From NCBI GenBank assembly GCA_016765265.1, contig JAESQG010000059.1:1-8056 (forward strand): a stretch of DNA of 8,056 nt. Reading direction: 5' to 3'. Positions within the stretch are counted from its first letter, which is position 1; every line of letters begins with the position of its first letter. The position numbers and the translations under genes are program-made. Below, one piece after another: positions 6,734 through 8,056 of this stretch. This DNA is from Pseudomonadales bacterium (lineage in GTDB: Bacteria > Pseudomonadota > Gammaproteobacteria > Pseudomonadales > DC-out160). The notes beneath the pieces are model-generated. The model worked only from the letters and a program-made list of their open reading frames with translations, ran no database searches and was not told the DNA's origin.

Positions 6734-6810
6734 TATAATGCAAGGGTAGCAAATCAGGGCAGGGTCTGTCCCACAAGGCTATTCGCCACCATCAAGCGGG
6801 AGTACCTGCC
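6734..6810 (+). promoter_or_regulatory. -10 box and leader with an inverted repeat before the 41-residue membrane protein
   Basis: A perfect TATAAT lies at 6734-6739, without a recognisable -35 box at normal spacing. The leader would start near 6746. In it GGCAGG (6758-6763) can pair with CCTGCC (6805-6810), which directly abuts the ATG at 6811, enclosing the ribosome binding site GGGAG (6798-6802) in the loop. A small GGC / GCC hairpin lies inside. This could modulate translation but six base pairs are modest. The rest of the 6543-6733 interval is AT-rich and shows no gene. Confidence 0.35.
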
Positions 6811-6936
6811 ATGAGCAAGAAACCGGATTTTTTATTAGTATTGGTCGCAATTTTTAGTCTTGGCGTATTGGTAAGTAACTATACGATGGGAGGTGCTGAT
6901 CCTGAGGAAGTTGCTCAACAGATAGCTATTCGCTAA
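6811..6936 (+). CDS. 41-residue single-pass membrane protein of unknown function
   Basis: The frame reads MSKKPDFLLVLVAIFSLGVL followed by 21 residues ending QQIAIR and a TAA stop. GGGAG at 6798-6802 is well placed, 8 bases before the ATG, and a TATAAT box lies about 70 bases upstream, so it looks like an independently transcribed gene. Residues 7-22 are strongly hydrophobic after three residues with two lysines, predicting one inner-membrane helix with a cytoplasmic N-terminus. The short tail, containing GGADPEEVAQQ, would be periplasmic. There is no cysteine and no lipobox. A signal peptide is possible, but cleavage would leave almost nothing. I do not recognise the family. Flanking hairpins at 6497-6542 and 6983-7000 suggest a monocistronic unit. 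Confidence 0.6.
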   Translation: MSKKPDFLLVLVAIFSLGVLVSNYTMGGADPEEVAQQIAIR

Positions 6937-6982
6937 CATTATTTAGGCAGCCCTATTTCCGCAAAGCCAACTCTTTTCCCCG

Positions 6983-7000
6983 AACGCCGCGCGTTATTTT
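6983..7000 (+). terminator. Possible intrinsic terminator after the 41-residue gene
   Basis: AACGC (6983-6987), a CGC loop and GCGTT (6991-6995) form a perfect five-pair hairpin followed by ATTTT. It lies 46 bases after the small gene's stop. The stem is short and the U-tract weak, so termination may be partial. Confidence 0.4.
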
Positions 7001-7053
7001 CACCTAGCTTTATTTTTACCTATTTCTGCAATCAAACCGTTTATACAAATTTC

Positions 7054-7093
7054 GGCCTAAGTGTGCTTTAATTTGTGTCTTTCGCTTGAGGCC
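7054..7093 (+). promoter_or_regulatory. Stem-loop in the region upstream of the carboxymuconolactone decarboxylase-family gene
   Basis: GGCCTAAG (7054-7061) can pair with CTT plus AGGCC (7085-7087 and 7089-7093) through eight pairs with one bulged G. It ends 16 bases before the ribosome binding site GAGGA (7110-7114). It may be a leader element or an operator; no convincing promoter was placed relative to it. Confidence 0.3.
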
Positions 7094-7122
7094 AAATCAA
7101 TTATATACTGAGGACTGTTTTA

Positions 7123-7686
7123 ATGAGAATGAAGATCCCTAGGGTAAAACCCGTTGAAAAATCAGATTGGAATGAAGAACAGCTTGCTGCGATGGGCAAA
7201 GCTAGCATGGACGGTAAAATTCTAAATATCTTTAAGACTTTGGTACATCATCCTAGTTTAGCGAAAAGATGGATGGTTTTTGCTAATCATATCATGGGCA
7301 AATCATCTCTGAGTAAGCGCGATAGAGAGATAGTGATATTAAGGATGGGATGGCAATGCAAGTCGGGTTATGAGTGGGGGCAACATGTTGTCATCGCTAA
7401 GCACTCTGATTTGAATGATGACGAAATAGAACATATTAAGATTGGACCAGATGAAAACTTTTGGACGGCTAAGGAATCTTTATTGCTGCTAGCCACAGAC
7501 CAACTGCACAGCGATGCTTTTGTCTCCGATGACACCTGGCAAAAATTGGAGAAACATTATTCGACACAACAGTTGATGGACATTGTGTTCACCGCTGGCC
7601 AATATAATCTTGTGTCTATGGTGCTCAATACATTTGGCGTGCAGCTTGATGAGGGTATGGAGTTAGACGATGATCTTTGTGTTTGA
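7123..7686 (+). CDS. Carboxymuconolactone decarboxylase / AhpD-like family protein
   Basis: The 187-residue product is a small alpha-helical protein of the CMD/AhpD fold. The key segment is SKRDREIVILRMGWQCKSGY followed by EWGQH (about residues 64-88), typical of the CMD subgroup whose signature is YEWGQH. In AhpD this site is CxxC followed three residues later by His. Here His88 is kept, but the two cysteine positions are Ser81 and Glu84, so thiol peroxidase activity like AhpD is unlikely. Cys79 and Glu84 are candidate active residues. Proteins of this subgroup are often found beside degradation or oxidation genes, but the substrate is unknown and it should not be called a true 4-carboxymuconolactone decarboxylase. 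No signal peptide is seen, so it is cytoplasmic. GAGGA lies 8 bases before the ATG; a second in-frame ATG two codons later is too close to distinguish. The C-terminal tail is acidic (MELDDDLCV). Stop is TGA. Confidence 0.85.
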   Translation: MRMKIPRVKPVEKSDWNEEQLAAMGKASMDGKILNIFKTLVHHPSLAKRWMVFANHIMGKSSLSKRDREIVILRMGWQCKSGYEWGQHVVIAKHSDLNDDEIEHIKIGPDENFWTAKESLLLLATDQLHSDAFVSDDTWQKLEKHYSTQQLMDIVFTAGQYNLVSMVLNTFGVQLDEGMELDDDLCV

Positions 7687-7774
7687 CTATTAAGTTTGCA
7701 AATGCCGTGGTGTTCATCTGGAGTGGATAGGAGAAAGTACTAAGTAAACATTATTCAGTTAGAGGAGTTAGACC

Positions 7775-8056
7775 ATGAACGGACTCAAGCTCATTTGTTT
7801 TTCCTTATGTATTTTATTTTTAAGCGCCTGTGATAACCCTGGTGATACATTCAGAATTAAGTTAGTAGACGCCACCGTAGATCAACAAAGGGAGACATCG
7901 GGGGACCGTCCCTATTTTAATACTCTCTTTTTTCGCTCGACATTTAACACGCCTGGCTCAACGTCAGTTAATTTGAGAAACAGGGAACCCCACGACTGGG
8001 TGAGTAAAACTCAATATAATTTTGGGACCCTGCCTACGGGGCATATGAATGCGGGT
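7775..8056 (+). CDS. Lipoprotein of unknown function (partial, runs off the right edge)
   Basis: Ninety-four codons are visible with no stop before the window ends. AGAGGAG (7761-7767) lies 7 bases before the ATG, a strong ribosome binding site. The N-terminus is a type II signal peptide: Lys5, a hydrophobic stretch to residue 15, then the lipobox Leu16-Ser17-Ala18-Cys19, so the mature protein would begin at a lipidated Cys19. Asp20 follows; in E. coli an Asp at this position keeps lipoproteins in the inner membrane, though the rule differs in some relatives. The mature part begins DNPGDTFRIKLVDATVDQQR and is polar, with RSTFNTPGSTSVNLRNREP further on. I do not recognise a domain. It follows the CMD-family gene by 88 bases on the same strand and could be co-transcribed with it. 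Confidence 0.8.
   Translation, partial: MNGLKLICFSLCILFLSACDNPGDTFRIKLVDATVDQQRETSGDRPYFNTLFFRSTFNTPGSTSVNLRNREPHDWVSKTQYNFGTLPTGHMNAG

Overview
The window looks like a chromosomal core-metabolism segment of a gammaproteobacterium. SerA, RpiA and IlvA resemble, from memory, the proteins of Pseudomonas and related marine lineages. The divergent pair serA / D-2-hydroxyglutarate dehydrogenase and the divergent pair rpiA / ilvA also recall Pseudomonas gene order. GC is moderate and intergenic DNA is AT-rich. TAA, TAG and TGA are all used as ordinary stop codons, so nothing suggests a variant genetic code. No intact mobile element, CRISPR array, tRNA or rRNA was seen.

Layout. At the left edge, the first 16 codons of a minus-strand gene (start at 48) are preceded by a strong ribosome binding site, a leader with a 10-bp inverted repeat and a promoter. 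A gene-poor stretch follows, with one possible transposase scrap near 372-431. serA lies at 515-1759 on the minus strand. Divergent from it, on the plus strand, are an FAD-dependent D-2-hydroxyglutarate dehydrogenase (1900-3294) and a YcgM/FAHD-type fumarylacetoacetate hydrolase family enzyme (3322-3996). Converging on these is rpiA (4018-4773, minus), whose frame is broken by two in-frame stop codons and whose 5' end carries a 15-bp tandem repeat. ilvA (4933-6453, plus) diverges from rpiA. The right part is less dense: an AT-rich stem-loop after ilvA, a 41-residue single-pass membrane protein (6811-6936), a carboxymuconolactone decarboxylase-family protein (7123-7686), and the start of a lipoprotein gene (7775 to the edge).

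How the genes fit together. SerA oxidises 3-phosphoglycerate, and enzymes of this class can reduce 2-oxoglutarate to D-2-hydroxyglutarate. The neighbouring flavoenzyme would re-oxidise that product, so the pair makes sense as a coupled serine-synthesis module. The YcgM-like enzyme probably acts on oxaloacetate as a housekeeping or repair activity. IlvA commits threonine to isoleucine synthesis. RpiA would connect the pentose phosphate pathway, but as read here it cannot give a full-length protein without readthrough of two stops.

The main anomaly is rpiA. No frameshift is present, all expected catalytic residues, the start and the ribosome binding site are kept, and yet codons 17 and 208 are stops. 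The first stop lies inside a tandem pentapeptide-coding repeat. I see no convincing new multi-gene system in this window.
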